Assembly: GCF_003286125.1 (NCBI RefSeq)
Contig: NZ_QMED01000001.1
Span: 62,001-126,000 of the forward strand
Direction of reading: 5' to 3'
DNA length: 64,000 nucleotides
From: Algibacillus agarilyticus
GTDB lineage: Bacteria; Pseudomonadota; Gammaproteobacteria; Enterobacterales; Alteromonadaceae
Every line of letters starts with the position of its first letter. Within the stretch, counting starts at the first letter, position 1. The notes under the pieces were generated by a model. That model had not been told where the DNA came from, did no database searches, and saw only the letters and a list, made by a program, of their open reading frames with translations. Shown in pieces: positions 49,947 to 59,396 of this stretch. The position numbers were made by a program, and so were the translations under genes.

Positions 49947-51839
49947 TTAGCTTAAATCGACTTGATCACCTTTTGATTCAAGCCAAGTTTTACGATCACC
50001 TGAACGCTTTTTAGCTAATAACATGTCCATTAATTCATTAGTCGCTTCTTGTTCATCAATCGTAAGCTGAATTAAGCGACGCGTATTAGGGTCCATTGTC
50101 GTTTCACGCAATTGTAATGGATTCATCTCACCTAAACCTTTAAAGCGTTGAACATTAACTTTACCGCGCTTTTTCTCTGCTTCAATGCGATCTAAAATAC
50201 CTTGTTTTTCACTTTCGTCTAACGCGTAATAGACCTCTTTACCCACATCAATACGATAAAGTGGCGGCATGGCAACAAACACATGACCTTGCTCAACTAG
50301 CGTTTTAAAATGACGCATAAATAACGCACATAATAATGTAGCGATATGTAATCCATCCGAGTCAGCATCGGCTAAGATACAAATTTTGCCATAGCGGAGT
50401 GAAGATAAGTCAGCTGAATCAGGGTCAATACCTAATGCAACGGATATGTCATGTATTTCTTGTGAAGATAAAATTTGTCCAGATTCAACTTCCCAGGTAT
50501 TTAAAATTTTACCTCGTAAAGGCATAACCGCCTGAAATTCACGATCTCGGGCTTGCTTTGCAGAGCCGCCAGCAGAATCACCTTCAACCAGAAATAATTC
50601 ACCCAATGCAGGATCTTGAGAAGTACAATCGGTTAATTTACCGGGTAAAGCCGGACCCGACGTGATTTTTTTACGGACGACTTTTTTAGCCGCCCGCATA
50701 CGTCGTTGTGCATTGCTGATAAAATTTTCAACAAGTTGTTCAGCCACGTCGGTATGTTCATTCAACCATAAACTGAAAGCGTCTTTGACTACACCCGAGA
50801 CAAAAGCAGAGCATTGTCGAGATGATAAACGCTCTTTGGTTTGTCCCGCGAACTGAGGGTCTTGCATTTTAACAGACAAAATATAAGCACAACGATCCCA
50901 AATATCATCTGGCGTTAACTTAACACCTCGAGGTATTAGGTTTCTAAATTCACAAAACTCACGAACTGCATCAAGTAAGCCTTGGCGTAAACCATTTACA
51001 TGTGTGCCGCCTTGAGCCGTAGGGATCAAGTTAACATAACTTTCAGCTAAGCCTTCACCACCTTCAGGTAACCATGCAACGGCCCAATCAGCACCTTCTG
51101 TCGAGCTACTAAATTTACCCACAAAAGGATATTCAGGTAATGAGATATAATCTTTTATTGATTCAATTAAATAATCGGTTAAACCATCTTCATAAAACCA
51201 TTTGTAGGTTTTACTACCAACTTTATCTATAAATTCGATAGTTAAACCAGGACACAAAACGGCTTTGGCTTTTAAATTATGAATCAAGCGAGAAACAGAG
51301 AATTTAGCCGTGTCAAAGTAACTCGCATCAGGCCAAAAATGCACACTTGTTCCTGTGTTACGTTTACCACAAGTACCAGTAACCGATAAATCAGTCACTT
51401 TATCACCATTTTCAAAGGCCATTTCATGCACTTGGCCATCACGCCTAACGGTTACTTGAACGCGAGTGGAAAGCGCATTTACCACCGAAATACCGACCCC
51501 ATGTAAACCACCGGAAAATTGGTAGTTGTCATTCGAGAACTTACCGCCCGCATGTAATTTGGTAAAAATCAATTCAATGCCTGGTATACCTTCCTCAGGA
51601 TGAATATCAATTGGCATGCCTCGACCATCATCAATAACTTCAAGTGATTGATCGGTGTTTAAAATAACTTTAATGCTTGTAGCATGACCAGCCATTGCTT
51701 CATCAACAGAGTTATCAATAACTTCTTGACCCAGGTGATTAGGCCTCATGGTGTCTGTGTACATACCTGGACGACGGCGAACCGGCTCTAATCCATTTAA
51801 AACTTCTATTGCTTCTGCATTATAATTTTGCGTTGTCAT
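49947..51839 (-). CDS. parE: DNA topoisomerase IV subunit B
   Basis: GHKL ATPase subunit of 630 aa that drives decatenation of daughter chromosomes. It has the ATP-site motifs EVIDNSVDEAMAGH, VIDDGRGMPIDIHPEEG and GGLHGVGISVVNALS, TOPRIM LVEGDSAGGSAKQARDR and DADSDGLHIATLLCALF, and C-terminal RFKGLGEMNP. The length and the absence of a GyrB insert indicate ParE. It follows nudF-yqiB-cpdA-yqiA, its usual company. Confidence 0.97.
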   Translation of the reverse strand: MTTQNYNAEAIEVLNGLEPVRRRPGMYTDTMRPNHLGQEVIDNSVDEAMAGHATSIKVILNTDQSLEVIDDGRGMPIDIHPEEGIPGIELIFTKLHAGGKFSNDNYQFSGGLHGVGISVVNALSTRVQVTVRRDGQVHEMAFENGDKVTDLSVTGTCGKRNTGTSVHFWPDASYFDTAKFSVSRLIHNLKAKAVLCPGLTIEFIDKVGSKTYKWFYEDGLTDYLIESIKDYISLPEYPFVGKFSSSTEGADWAVAWLPEGGEGLAESYVNLIPTAQGGTHVNGLRQGLLDAVREFCEFRNLIPRGVKLTPDDIWDRCAYILSVKMQDPQFAGQTKERLSSRQCSAFVSGVVKDAFSLWLNEHTDVAEQLVENFISNAQRRMRAAKKVVRKKITSGPALPGKLTDCTSQDPALGELFLVEGDSAGGSAKQARDREFQAVMPLRGKILNTWEVESGQILSSQEIHDISVALGIDPDSADLSSLRYGKICILADADSDGLHIATLLCALFMRHFKTLVEQGHVFVAMPPLYRIDVGKEVYYALDESEKQGILDRIEAEKKRGKVNVQRFKGLGEMNPLQLRETTMDPNTRRLIQLTIDEQEATNELMDMLLAKKRSGDRKTWLESKGDQVDLS

Positions 51840-51998
51840 ATTTTTATTTCTTTTTCAACTTTCGGTAACGAACTTTGCCTGCCAGTAGCAAGATAATACT
51901 TAAATTATCAAAACAATATTCAGGCTAACGCTAAGCGTAACAACTAATGGCATGTTGGTTTTTTCTTTGCCATTTATCAACAGCTAATAAAACGCTAA

Positions 51999-52589
51999 TT
52001 AAGATATTTTATCAAGCCTTCGCGTAAAATACTCGACGATATCAGGTAAAAATCGTTCATATTGCTGAAATGCATGATCTCCACCTTCTTCTATGGTGAA
52101 ACGGCAACCTTTATATTTATTAACAGCATCTTGATAATTTAATGTCTCATCTGCCGTTTGCACTAGTACCCATAAAGGTAAAACAGGTACTAAAGGCACT
52201 TCAAATGACTTAAGTTCATTATTAAAATCTGGCGTCACGACAAAGGTTTCTTGTGTATAGGGGTGCACATGTTCACCAAAGTAATCTTCTAATAAAATAT
52301 AGGGATAGGCAGCCGGATTAATTAATACCGCAGGTAAATTTAATTGATAACTACACCAAGCTGCAAAGTACCCCCCTAAAGAACTCCCCACAACCCCGAT
52401 TAATTCATTTTTGTGCTCAACCAATATATCGGTGAGTTCTTTTTTAACCACTGCCGGATCATTGGGTAGTTGTGGCATAACGATGCCGAGTTCAGGGTAA
52501 TGCTGAGTGAGATAGGCTTTCGTTTGTTGCGCTTTAACTGAATTAGGCGAACTTAAAAAACCATGTAGATAAAGAATTTTATTTTTCAT
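51999..52589 (-). CDS. yqiA: YqiA-like esterase
   Basis: A small alpha/beta-hydrolase of 196 aa with start ILYLHGFLSSPNSVKAQQT, nucleophile elbow GVVGSSLGGYFA and the His in EEGGDHAFQQYE. The frame opens at TTG 52595. The ATG at 52589 overlaps the cpdA stop (ATGA) and gives the conserved MKNKILYLHGF. Members of the family hydrolyse short acyl esters. Confidence 0.93.
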   Translation of the reverse strand: MKNKILYLHGFLSSPNSVKAQQTKAYLTQHYPELGIVMPQLPNDPAVVKKELTDILVEHKNELIGVVGSSLGGYFAAWCSYQLNLPAVLINPAAYPYILLEDYFGEHVHPYTQETFVVTPDFNNELKSFEVPLVPVLPLWVLVQTADETLNYQDAVNKYKGCRFTIEEGGDHAFQQYERFLPDIVEYFTRRLDKIS

Positions 52590-53326
52590 AACCAAACCGT
52601 ATTAACGAGTAAGTCGCCATTACTTTGTAGAACTAATTCATTTAAGCCAGGTGTTAAACGGCCGATTTCAAATGCAGGACGATCATGTAAATATTCAATG
52701 CTAGTGGCAGGGCATGCGTATACATCAACATCCATAAAACGATAATGTCGACTAGAATGGATATGACCATGCACAATTGATTTTTTATTCGGTAAAGCCG
52801 ATAACCAGTTCATAAATTCATCATCATATTCAGCTATATACTTGTCCATAAAGCTATGACAAGGCTGTAAATGATGATGCAAAACAACTAAAGTAAATAA
52901 AGACGAAAGATTCGGTAATTGTTTAATCTTTTGATTATCAATTAACCCTTTTGCTTGCATCGGTATAGTAGAATCAACATGTACTAAAGCCCAGTCACCC
53001 AGTAAAAACGGCCATTGCCAACTAAAAACAGGGGCCGTTAAATACGTTTGCATTAACACCTTGTCATCGTGGTTACCAGCGATACAGATGAAAGGAAGCT
53101 GCCAATCATAGTCCGCAATTACCTTGTTTAATAAGGTGTATGTCTCAGGCGTAATCTCTTGTACAAGATCGCCTGTAATCAAAATAGCGTGATACTGATG
53201 CTGGCGCAGAAAAAGATAATCAAGCGCGGTAGTTAAATTAACGAATGGGTTTGCCCCTTCATAACACGCTTTAGGGTCGGATAATAAATGAAGATCAGAT
53301 AGCTGAGCGATAGAATATTGAGTCAC
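52586..53326 (-). CDS. cpdA: 3',5'-cyclic-AMP phosphodiesterase
   Basis: Metallophosphoesterase of 246 aa with all metal motifs: QLSDLHLLSD, ITGDLVQE, CIAGNHDD, VVLHHHLQPC and VHGHIHSSRH. It degrades cAMP and so tunes CRP control. Its end overlaps yqiA by 4 bases and its start follows the YqiB-like gene by 2. Confidence 0.95.
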   Translation of the reverse strand: MTQYSIAQLSDLHLLSDPKACYEGANPFVNLTTALDYLFLRQHQYHAILITGDLVQEITPETYTLLNKVIADYDWQLPFICIAGNHDDKVLMQTYLTAPVFSWQWPFLLGDWALVHVDSTIPMQAKGLIDNQKIKQLPNLSSLFTLVVLHHHLQPCHSFMDKYIAEYDDEFMNWLSALPNKKSIVHGHIHSSRHYRFMDVDVYACPATSIEYLHDRPAFEIGRLTPGLNELVLQSNGDLLVNTVWL

Positions 53327-53328
53327 GT

Positions 53329-53778
53329 TTAGCTTCGTATATTTAATGGCAAAGGCACCGCCATCCCATGTTTTAAACTAAATTTAAGCCAATCATTTAA
53401 AAAAACATTATTTTGTGTTTTTTCGTCTTTTTGCAGCATGCGTTTATTGGGGTAATCATAACTAGGCTGTATGCGGCCAATATTCTTATTTTTAACAACT
53501 TCGGCAAGTTTAGCATCGTGATACACCCTTATTTGCAATAAAGGCTGTAACAAAGCAGGTAAACTGGCTGATAGCTGGCGCATCTCTATTAAATTAGTGT
53601 ATTTAGCACATTCTATAATCTTGATTTGATAGACCAACTGCTGACTCGTTTCAAACTGCACGGTCGATAGGGCTTCATGCCAATTTTGCACAAGTTGATC
53701 TAACATTTGATAGTTTTGCTCATGCAAAGCTGATAATTGTATCAAACTAGGCACATATCTATTGCTAAAGGCAATCAA
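53329..53778 (-). CDS. YqiB-like protein (DUF1249)
   Basis: A 149-aa protein of unknown function, recognised by its place between nudF and cpdA and by the N-terminal NRYVPSLIQLSALHEQNYQ pattern, the segment VYHDAKLAEVV and the later RMLQKDEKTQNN. It starts with TTG (53778) one base after the nudF stop; no ATG precedes the conserved region. Confidence 0.85.
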   Translation of the reverse strand: MIAFSNRYVPSLIQLSALHEQNYQMLDQLVQNWHEALSTVQFETSQQLVYQIKIIECAKYTNLIEMRQLSASLPALLQPLLQIRVYHDAKLAEVVKNKNIGRIQPSYDYPNKRMLQKDEKTQNNVFLNDWLKFSLKHGMAVPLPLNIRS

Positions 53779-53779
53779 T

Positions 53780-54409
53780 TTATAACCACGCTTCTCTGAT
53801 CTTAGCTAAATTAAGTTCAAGCCATTGTAATGAAATAATCGTTGCTGCATTTTCGATTTGGCCAGTATTCATATAGTGTAGTGCTTGTTCACGAGAAACG
53901 ACATGTACCTTTATATCTTCATCTTCATAATCTAAGCCACAAATATGTCCGGCTTTACTGGCATCAACTTGACCAACATACGTAAAAATACGCTCAGACG
54001 TGCCACCCGCACTCGATAAATAATTAACCATTGGCGTTAAGTTTTTTAAACTTAAACCGGACTCTTCTTCCGTTTCACGGTGTGCTACAGCTTCAACTTC
54101 TTCTCCTGGTTCAATCATGCCGCCAACGAGCTCAAGCATCCAAGGTTGTTGGCTATTTGCAATGCACCCAATTCGAATTTGTTCAAGCAAGACAATTTGA
54201 TCACGCTCTACATCATAAGGCAATACAACAACGGCATCGCCTCTTTCAAATAATTCACGCTCAACACTGCCAGACCAGCCGCCGGCAAATAACTTGTGCT
54301 TAAATGTCACTTTGTTGATATTAAAAAAGCCATCGTACAATCTTTCTTTTTGTTCAATAACGACATCGTCTTCTGTAAAACTGAAAAGACTATTAGCAGA
54401 ATCTTGCAT
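53780..54409 (-). CDS. nudF: ADP-ribose pyrophosphatase
   Basis: Nudix hydrolase of 209 aa with a full Nudix box, GGMIEPGEEVEAVAHRETEEESG, starting near residue 95. It also has a downstream SSAGGTSERIFTYVG segment typical of ADP-ribose hydrolases. It converts ADP-ribose to AMP and ribose-5-phosphate. It is the first gene of the cpdA-parE string and is divergent from tolC. Confidence 0.94.
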   Translation of the reverse strand: MQDSANSLFSFTEDDVVIEQKERLYDGFFNINKVTFKHKLFAGGWSGSVERELFERGDAVVVLPYDVERDQIVLLEQIRIGCIANSQQPWMLELVGGMIEPGEEVEAVAHRETEEESGLSLKNLTPMVNYLSSAGGTSERIFTYVGQVDASKAGHICGLDYEDEDIKVHVVSREQALHYMNTGQIENAATIISLQWLELNLAKIREAWL

Positions 54410-54577
54410 ACAAAAACCTTAATATTCTGACGTTGATAGAAAATATTTGTTGATTTAACCTATTTCAGTGCCAAGCGATTAAACTTTATATAAACTCCGC
54501 TTTAAATAAACCGCTTGGTGATCTAGACTCACTGCTCGAACAAGCGATATAACATATTCATTTCAGGATAGAAAAAT

Positions 54578-55870
54578 ATGAACAAAACACTTTCATGGAG
54601 TGTTCCAGCAGCGCTAGTTAGCTTACTGGCCATGCCAAGCCAAGCCGAAAATTTAATCGATGTATATCAACTCGCTGAAAAAAACGATCCTATCATACAA
54701 GAAGCTAAAGCCAATTATTTATCTACTTTAAAATCCCTCGATATTTCGCGCTCAAGCTTACTACCTCAACTGCAAGGCAGTATTGCTTACAATGATAGCG
54801 ATAGCGACTATAGCCAAACATCATCGGCAGGCATCAGTCTTACACAGCAATTATATCATCACGATAGCTGGCTTAACTTATCTCTAACTGAAAAATCAAT
54901 AAAACAAGCTGAACTTAATTATCAAGATGTAGAACAATCTTTAATTCTTAGAACCGTCGAAGCCTACTTATCTATCTTAAAAGCCAAAGACAACGTCGAA
55001 TTTGTTATCGCCGAGAAAAAAGCATTTGCCCGTCAATTAGAGCAAACTAAACAGCGTTTTAGCGTTGGTTTAACCGCAATCACGGATGTACACGAAGCTC
55101 AAGCACAATTTGATAGCGTGATCGCGCGAGAAATTACAGCGAATAATGAAGTCGAATTTGCTTTAGAAAACCTTCGAGCCCTGACTGGCCACTATATAAA
55201 CAATCTGAATGGGCTCAACACAGAGCAATTTAGCACAAATGAATTAAGCCCTAATAAACCAGAAGAATGGGTCAAATTAGCACAAAATGGCAGTAAAACG
55301 TTGTTAGCTCAAAAAATAGCTAAAGATATTGCGCATAAAAAAATTGATATTAGTCATGCCGATCACTTACCGACAGCCGATTTCAACGCCGGATACGGTT
55401 GGTCTAGTTTAGAAACGGTTAATGGCGATATCAGTGGCACCGGTGTTAATTGGGGCGTATCAGTTTCAGTACCTATTTTTTCAGGTGGCAGAACATCAGC
55501 ACTGACAGAACAAGCCCGTGAAGCTTATGTTGCGGCCTCACAACGCTTAGAGTATACGTTTAGAACCACACAACGCGATGTCCGCAACTCATTTAACGAA
55601 GTGAAAGCCACCGTTTCACGCTTAAAAGCCCTTAATCAAACAGTTATATCGACTCAAAGCGCGTTAAAAGCAACAGAAGCCGGCTTTGAAGTGGGTACAC
55701 GAACGATTGTTGATGTGCTTAATAGCACTAAGGGTTTATTTGAAGCTAAACGTAATTTAGCGGACGCTCGCTATAATTACATATTATCGGTTTTAAATTT
55801 AAAGAAATCGGCGGGCGTACTCCAGCCCATTGATATCAAAGACGTTAACCGAGGTTTAGCACAAGGCTAA
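54578..55870 (+). CDS. tolC: Outer-membrane channel protein TolC
   Basis: A 430-aa efflux and type I secretion channel. The signal peptide ends AMPSQA, then the typical NLIDVYQLAEKNDPII start. Two internally repeated halves each have a beta segment and long helices (FSVGLTAITDVHEAQAQFDSV in the first, FEVGTRTIVDVLNSTKGLFEAKRNLADARYNYI in the second). AGGATAG precedes the ATG. It faces nudF across a shared promoter region, as in E. coli. Confidence 0.95.
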   Translation: MNKTLSWSVPAALVSLLAMPSQAENLIDVYQLAEKNDPIIQEAKANYLSTLKSLDISRSSLLPQLQGSIAYNDSDSDYSQTSSAGISLTQQLYHHDSWLNLSLTEKSIKQAELNYQDVEQSLILRTVEAYLSILKAKDNVEFVIAEKKAFARQLEQTKQRFSVGLTAITDVHEAQAQFDSVIAREITANNEVEFALENLRALTGHYINNLNGLNTEQFSTNELSPNKPEEWVKLAQNGSKTLLAQKIAKDIAHKKIDISHADHLPTADFNAGYGWSSLETVNGDISGTGVNWGVSVSVPIFSGGRTSALTEQAREAYVAASQRLEYTFRTTQRDVRNSFNEVKATVSRLKALNQTVISTQSALKATEAGFEVGTRTIVDVLNSTKGLFEAKRNLADARYNYILSVLNLKKSAGVLQPIDIKDVNRGLAQG

Positions 55871-55892
55871 ATCATATTTATATGCCTAAGTC

Positions 55893-55921
55893 AGAAGCAA
55901 GTGCCAGGTTCACTTGCTTCT
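55893..55921. terminator. Hairpin after tolC
   Basis: Eleven-bp perfect stem AGAAGCAAGTG/CACTTGCTTCT with a 7-base loop, 23 bases after the stop. There is no T run, so it is either a weak terminator or an end-protecting structure. Confidence 0.55.
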
Positions 55922-56121
55922 ATACCCTAGGGCGTGTTTATCACCTTAACTTAACGATTTGATGTTTACCGGCCTCATTACCAACCATTTATTTAAAACA
56001 CTAATACAACATAAGAATTAAGATAAGCAAGACAATATCTAATTCAACCCACCTCAGCTAGTATCTAATCTTCAATTAAGTAATAATAAACACGTCTATA
56101 CGTAATTTATTGGAGTTAAAC

Positions 56122-56499
56122 ATGCAACAATCAAGTAAAATCTCAACCCTCATCTCTGGTATTGTTTTACTCACCTTCTCTAGTTTCTCATATGCAGAAG
56201 AAGAAAAATCGTGGTGGCAACTTACAAAGAATTATGTAAGTGAATCGCTAAATATTTTTAATGAAGAAACGGAAGAAGTCACCACTGATATTACTGAAGG
56301 CTCTAAAGAATTAATGGGTGACATTAAAGATAAAAGTGGTCAACTTTGGGATAAAAGTAAAGAAAAATCAAAAGAAACTTGGCAAGATATCAAAGAAGGT
56401 AGCGAGCCTGCAATTGACAAGACAAAAGAAGTAAGTAATGACTTACTTAACAAAGCAAAAGAATTAGTTAAAACTGAAGAAAAGAAAGACGTTATTTAG
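56122..56499 (+). CDS. Small exported protein of unknown function
   Basis: A 125-aa protein starting MQQSSKIST, with GGAG 6 bases before the ATG. The signal peptide ends FSSFSYA. The mature part is highly charged and shows an 11-residue-like helical pattern (KDKSGQLWDKSKEKSKETWQ...KTKEVSNDLLNKAKEL) similar to amphipathic late-embryogenesis or apolipoprotein-type helices. No family is recognised. A periplasmic, membrane-associated helical protein is the most that can be inferred. A family A repeat lies in its 3' region. Confidence 0.75.
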   Translation: MQQSSKISTLISGIVLLTFSSFSYAEEEKSWWQLTKNYVSESLNIFNEETEEVTTDITEGSKELMGDIKDKSGQLWDKSKEKSKETWQDIKEGSEPAIDKTKEVSNDLLNKAKELVKTEEKKDVI

Positions 56500-56549
56500 T
56501 TTTAAATAAGCTATCACTATAAAAACAGTAGCCAATGTTACCGTTTATA

Positions 56550-56774
56550 TATAGTCTTCTCGCTCAGGTTTTATGGTTTATTGTCAGCGCTTACTCGCCC
56601 CAATCACATAGTAGAGCATATGCTCATGGCGTCTCGAAGCTTGCCTGCATGGATGCAGGTAAGGGGCGAGAGCAGGACGCGGTAGCTTTGACAGCTTTGC
56701 TTACAGGGATGTAAGTACTTCGGTTTCGTCTGGCACGAGAAACCTGCCCTTAAAACCCGATCGCTTTGACTATA
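56550..56774. repeat. Family A dispersed repeat, copy 2
   Basis: 225 bp, bounded by TATAGTC and GACTATA. It shares long blocks with the copies at 10808 (inverted) and 63509. It contains the palindromes GAGCATATGCTC, CCTGCATGGATGCAGG (56644-56659) and CTTACAGGGATGTAAG (56700-56715), the last in a block absent from the other copies. CTCGCCCC and GGGGCGAG pair across the centre. Confidence 0.92.
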
Positions 56775-56950
56775 TCTAAAATAGATACGGTCATATTTTC
56801 ATTCAACAAACTCAATCGCTAACGTCTTTGCTTATGTAGCGCTTATCATCGATGTTGTATAAATCGATTGAAGTTGACTTACGATAATAGGCGCTGAAGG
56901 TTAGCGCATTAATGCCTGATAAAGCGTTGGATTAGATAGTTTACCGCCAG

Positions 56951-57805
56951 TTACTCTTCATCTTGCATTTTAAGATAGGCTTCACGAGCTTCTTTTTCAG
57001 CAAATGCCGCTTTGATCTCTTCAAGAACAGAGTCCACATCGGCTGCTGCGCTGTCATCAACAAATTGACCAGTCAATTGTGTATCCGATTTTAAATCGCC
57101 GCTTTCGTATAAATCCCACATTTCAAGCGCATATTGCGTTTGGGCTAATTCAGGGCAAAACTGAGCGTAATAATTCGTAATGTTTTCAACATCACGTATG
57201 AGCATTCTTTTAGCATTGTTATTAGCCGAAGCATCTACCGCTTGCGGTAAATCAATGATCACCGGGCCATAGGCATCAACAAGCACGTTAAACTCTGATA
57301 AATCACCATGCACGATCCCTGCACACAGCATTCTCATGACATAAACCATCATAATGGCATGATCTTCTTTAGCTTGCTCTGCATCCATGGTTACATCATT
57401 TAAACGCGGAGCTACATCGCCATCATCATCCGTTATAAGCTCCATCAATAATACGCCATCCACACAAATATAAGGTTGTGGTACTCGCACCCCCGCTCGC
57501 GTTAACGTATATAAAGCATCAACTTCGGCGTTATGCCAAGCTTCTTCTTGCTGATCACGACCGTATTTTGAGCCTTTTTCCATTGCCCGAGCACGGCGGC
57601 TGTTACGACTTTTACGCCCTTCTTGATACTGTGCCGCTTTTTTAAAACTGCGTTTGTTAGCTTCTTTATAAACTTTAGCACATTGTATTTCTTGACCACA
57701 GCGCACCATAAATACGCTTGCTTCTTTACCGCTCATGAGTTGCGACAAAACTTCGTCAATTAAACCATCATCTACGAGTGGTTGTATTCTTTTAGGTATT
57801 TTCAT
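56951..57805 (-). CDS. RIO-type serine protein kinase
   Basis: A 284-aa atypical protein kinase. It has the ATP-site Lys in GKEASVFMVRCGQEIQCAKVYK, a basic insert (RKSRNSRRARAMEKGSKYGR), the catalytic loop IVHGDLSEFNVLV and the metal motif VIIDLPQAVDA in place of DFG. The protein resembles the bacterial RIO kinases of Pseudomonas and Vibrio. The targets are not established. It is a single gene with its own promoter. Confidence 0.92.
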   Translation of the reverse strand: MKIPKRIQPLVDDGLIDEVLSQLMSGKEASVFMVRCGQEIQCAKVYKEANKRSFKKAAQYQEGRKSRNSRRARAMEKGSKYGRDQQEEAWHNAEVDALYTLTRAGVRVPQPYICVDGVLLMELITDDDGDVAPRLNDVTMDAEQAKEDHAIMMVYVMRMLCAGIVHGDLSEFNVLVDAYGPVIIDLPQAVDASANNNAKRMLIRDVENITNYYAQFCPELAQTQYALEMWDLYESGDLKSDTQLTGQFVDDSAAADVDSVLEEIKAAFAEKEAREAYLKMQDEE

Positions 57806-57915
57806 AAGGCGATGTTATACAGGAGTAAGATTAAAGAAGAAATATACTGGCACTTTATTTTATTGTGCACAGACAGGAAATTGACTTTGCGATCCATTAT
57901 ACAATTCAAAATCGC

Positions 57916-58203
57916 TTACAACTGATAATCAATTTCAAGAAAATCAATAACGTCAACAAGCCAATAATCATTAACAAAAGCTTGGTGTAATGGGGCTTCA
58001 TTATAGGTTTGGTATGCCGTTTGATTAGCAAATTCCATCGACAAACCAAAATCAAAATTATTTTTAGTACTTATTTGGACTAAACATTCAAATTTTTCAA
58101 CACCGGGGATAAGCGCTAATTCTTTTGCTTTAGCTAAAAAAGCGTCTTCTTCTGCAGAACCTGCAGCATGCTTTAATTTAAAAGCAACAGTATGTCTGAT
58201 CAC
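57916..58203 (-). CDS. Dabb-family (stress-responsive A/B barrel) protein
   Basis: A 95-aa protein with the Dabb start IRHTVAFKLKHAAGSAEEDAF and the later FDFGLSMEFANQTAYQTYN and HPLHQ-like PLHQAFVNDYW segments. The frame opens at 58236, but GTG at 58203 is chosen because AGGGAG precedes it at 7 bases and the family begins at this point. The role of the family is unknown. Confidence 0.85.
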   Translation of the reverse strand: MIRHTVAFKLKHAAGSAEEDAFLAKAKELALIPGVEKFECLVQISTKNNFDFGLSMEFANQTAYQTYNEAPLHQAFVNDYWLVDVIDFLEIDYQL

Positions 58204-58249
58204 GAGAAAGCTCCCTACTCTCTTTATCAATATCAAAATAAATCGTTAT

Positions 58250-58279
58250 AAAAAAGGCGATTAATTCATCGCCTTTTTT
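58250..58279. terminator. Terminator after the Gld-type operon
   Basis: Stem AAAAAAGGCGAT/ATCGCCTTTTTT with a 6-base loop, about 70 bases after the DUF4340 stop. It is strong in both directions. Confidence 0.9.
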
Positions 58280-58346
58280 ATGTAATATCCAACTCACTGC
58301 AGAATGCGTGGTTAGCGTTACTTGAGTTTCGTTATGCTAATATATA

Positions 58347-59381
58347 CTATTCAGTCGACGATTGGGTATCCACCAGCATATCTTTGATATTTTTATTTAA
58401 ACTATCAAAGCTATAGTTAGCAATTTGATACTGCCATTGACCAAATCGACTATTAAAATCATTAGCCGCTAATTCACTAGCATCATCAGTGCCTCTTGCG
58501 GTTGCACTCAACCAGCTTTTATCATTATTTTGCTTTAATTTAATCTCAAATTTGAGTCCATTAAATAAATTAACTTGAAATTGGTTTGCTAGATCCGTTT
58601 GCCAAAAATCGGCTTTAAACTCAGTAGGCGCATTCATACGTAAACCGGCTAGCGAACTCGCAAGGCTGGCTAATTCTTCACTCGGTTTAGCAACCGCATT
58701 TTTAGGCAATTCAGCTAAAGAAAAACCAACAGCTGATTGATCAGCTTTAGTTAAACTAAATCCGTCAGCACCACTTTTTTTAATCTGCTGAATATCAAGC
58801 ATGGTAAATTCAGTGAATAGTTTTTTATCTATCCAACGGGTCGCACTACTAGGTGTTGTTAATGCATTATCAACAAGCCACGTTTGATCATTATTAGCAA
58901 AACGAACATATCGACCGCCACTGCTTTTTGCGGTATGACCAAGTAATAAAGTTAACGTTTGAGTATCGTTTGTTAATGCTAATTGCGTTCCCGTGTTAGC
59001 TTTACTATCCACACTCGATTGATCATTAAGCGCATTTAACCCTAACTGTCCGTGTTTCTCAGCAACCTTAGTTTTAGCTTCAATAATGCGCGCATCTTTT
59101 AATGTTTGCACAAATTGACTTAAATCTTGAATTTTAACCGGGTAATTATCCAAGTTGCTATGCTGCCAATGCACAGTGCCTTCGTCCGTTAACGCTTTTT
59201 GAGCTTGAATCACGGTGCCTGAAACATCACTTATTTTAAGAGCTGTTAAACTGGCTAAATCAAATGTCTCTATCAACGGTTTATTCGTTAATTTATTTGT
59301 CGCTTTATCATTCAGCTGCAAAATAAATGCAATAATGATAATGATTAACCCTGAAAAAATTAATGGGATCTGTTTTTTCAT
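58347..59381 (-). CDS. DUF4340 protein, partner of a GldG-type ABC system
   Basis: A 344-aa protein with one N-terminal membrane helix (IPLIFSGLIIIIIAFILQL) and a large periplasmic part. Recognised features are TLTLLLGHTAKSSGGRYVRF and WLVDNALTTPSSATRWIDKKL, typical of DUF4340. Such proteins regularly follow GldG-like genes and are thought to form a periplasmic part of the same complex. It lies 15 bases after gldG. Confidence 0.88.
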   Translation of the reverse strand: MKKQIPLIFSGLIIIIIAFILQLNDKATNKLTNKPLIETFDLASLTALKISDVSGTVIQAQKALTDEGTVHWQHSNLDNYPVKIQDLSQFVQTLKDARIIEAKTKVAEKHGQLGLNALNDQSSVDSKANTGTQLALTNDTQTLTLLLGHTAKSSGGRYVRFANNDQTWLVDNALTTPSSATRWIDKKLFTEFTMLDIQQIKKSGADGFSLTKADQSAVGFSLAELPKNAVAKPSEELASLASSLAGLRMNAPTEFKADFWQTDLANQFQVNLFNGLKFEIKLKQNNDKSWLSATARGTDDASELAANDFNSRFGQWQYQIANYSFDSLNKNIKDMLVDTQSSTE

Positions 59382-59396
59382 AATAAATGCTAACCT

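Noticed and set aside
28247-55942. CCTAGGGCGTGT occurring near 28250 and near 55926
   Set aside because: Only 12 shared bases with different flanks. It might be the end of an insertion element found elsewhere in the genome but cannot be supported here.
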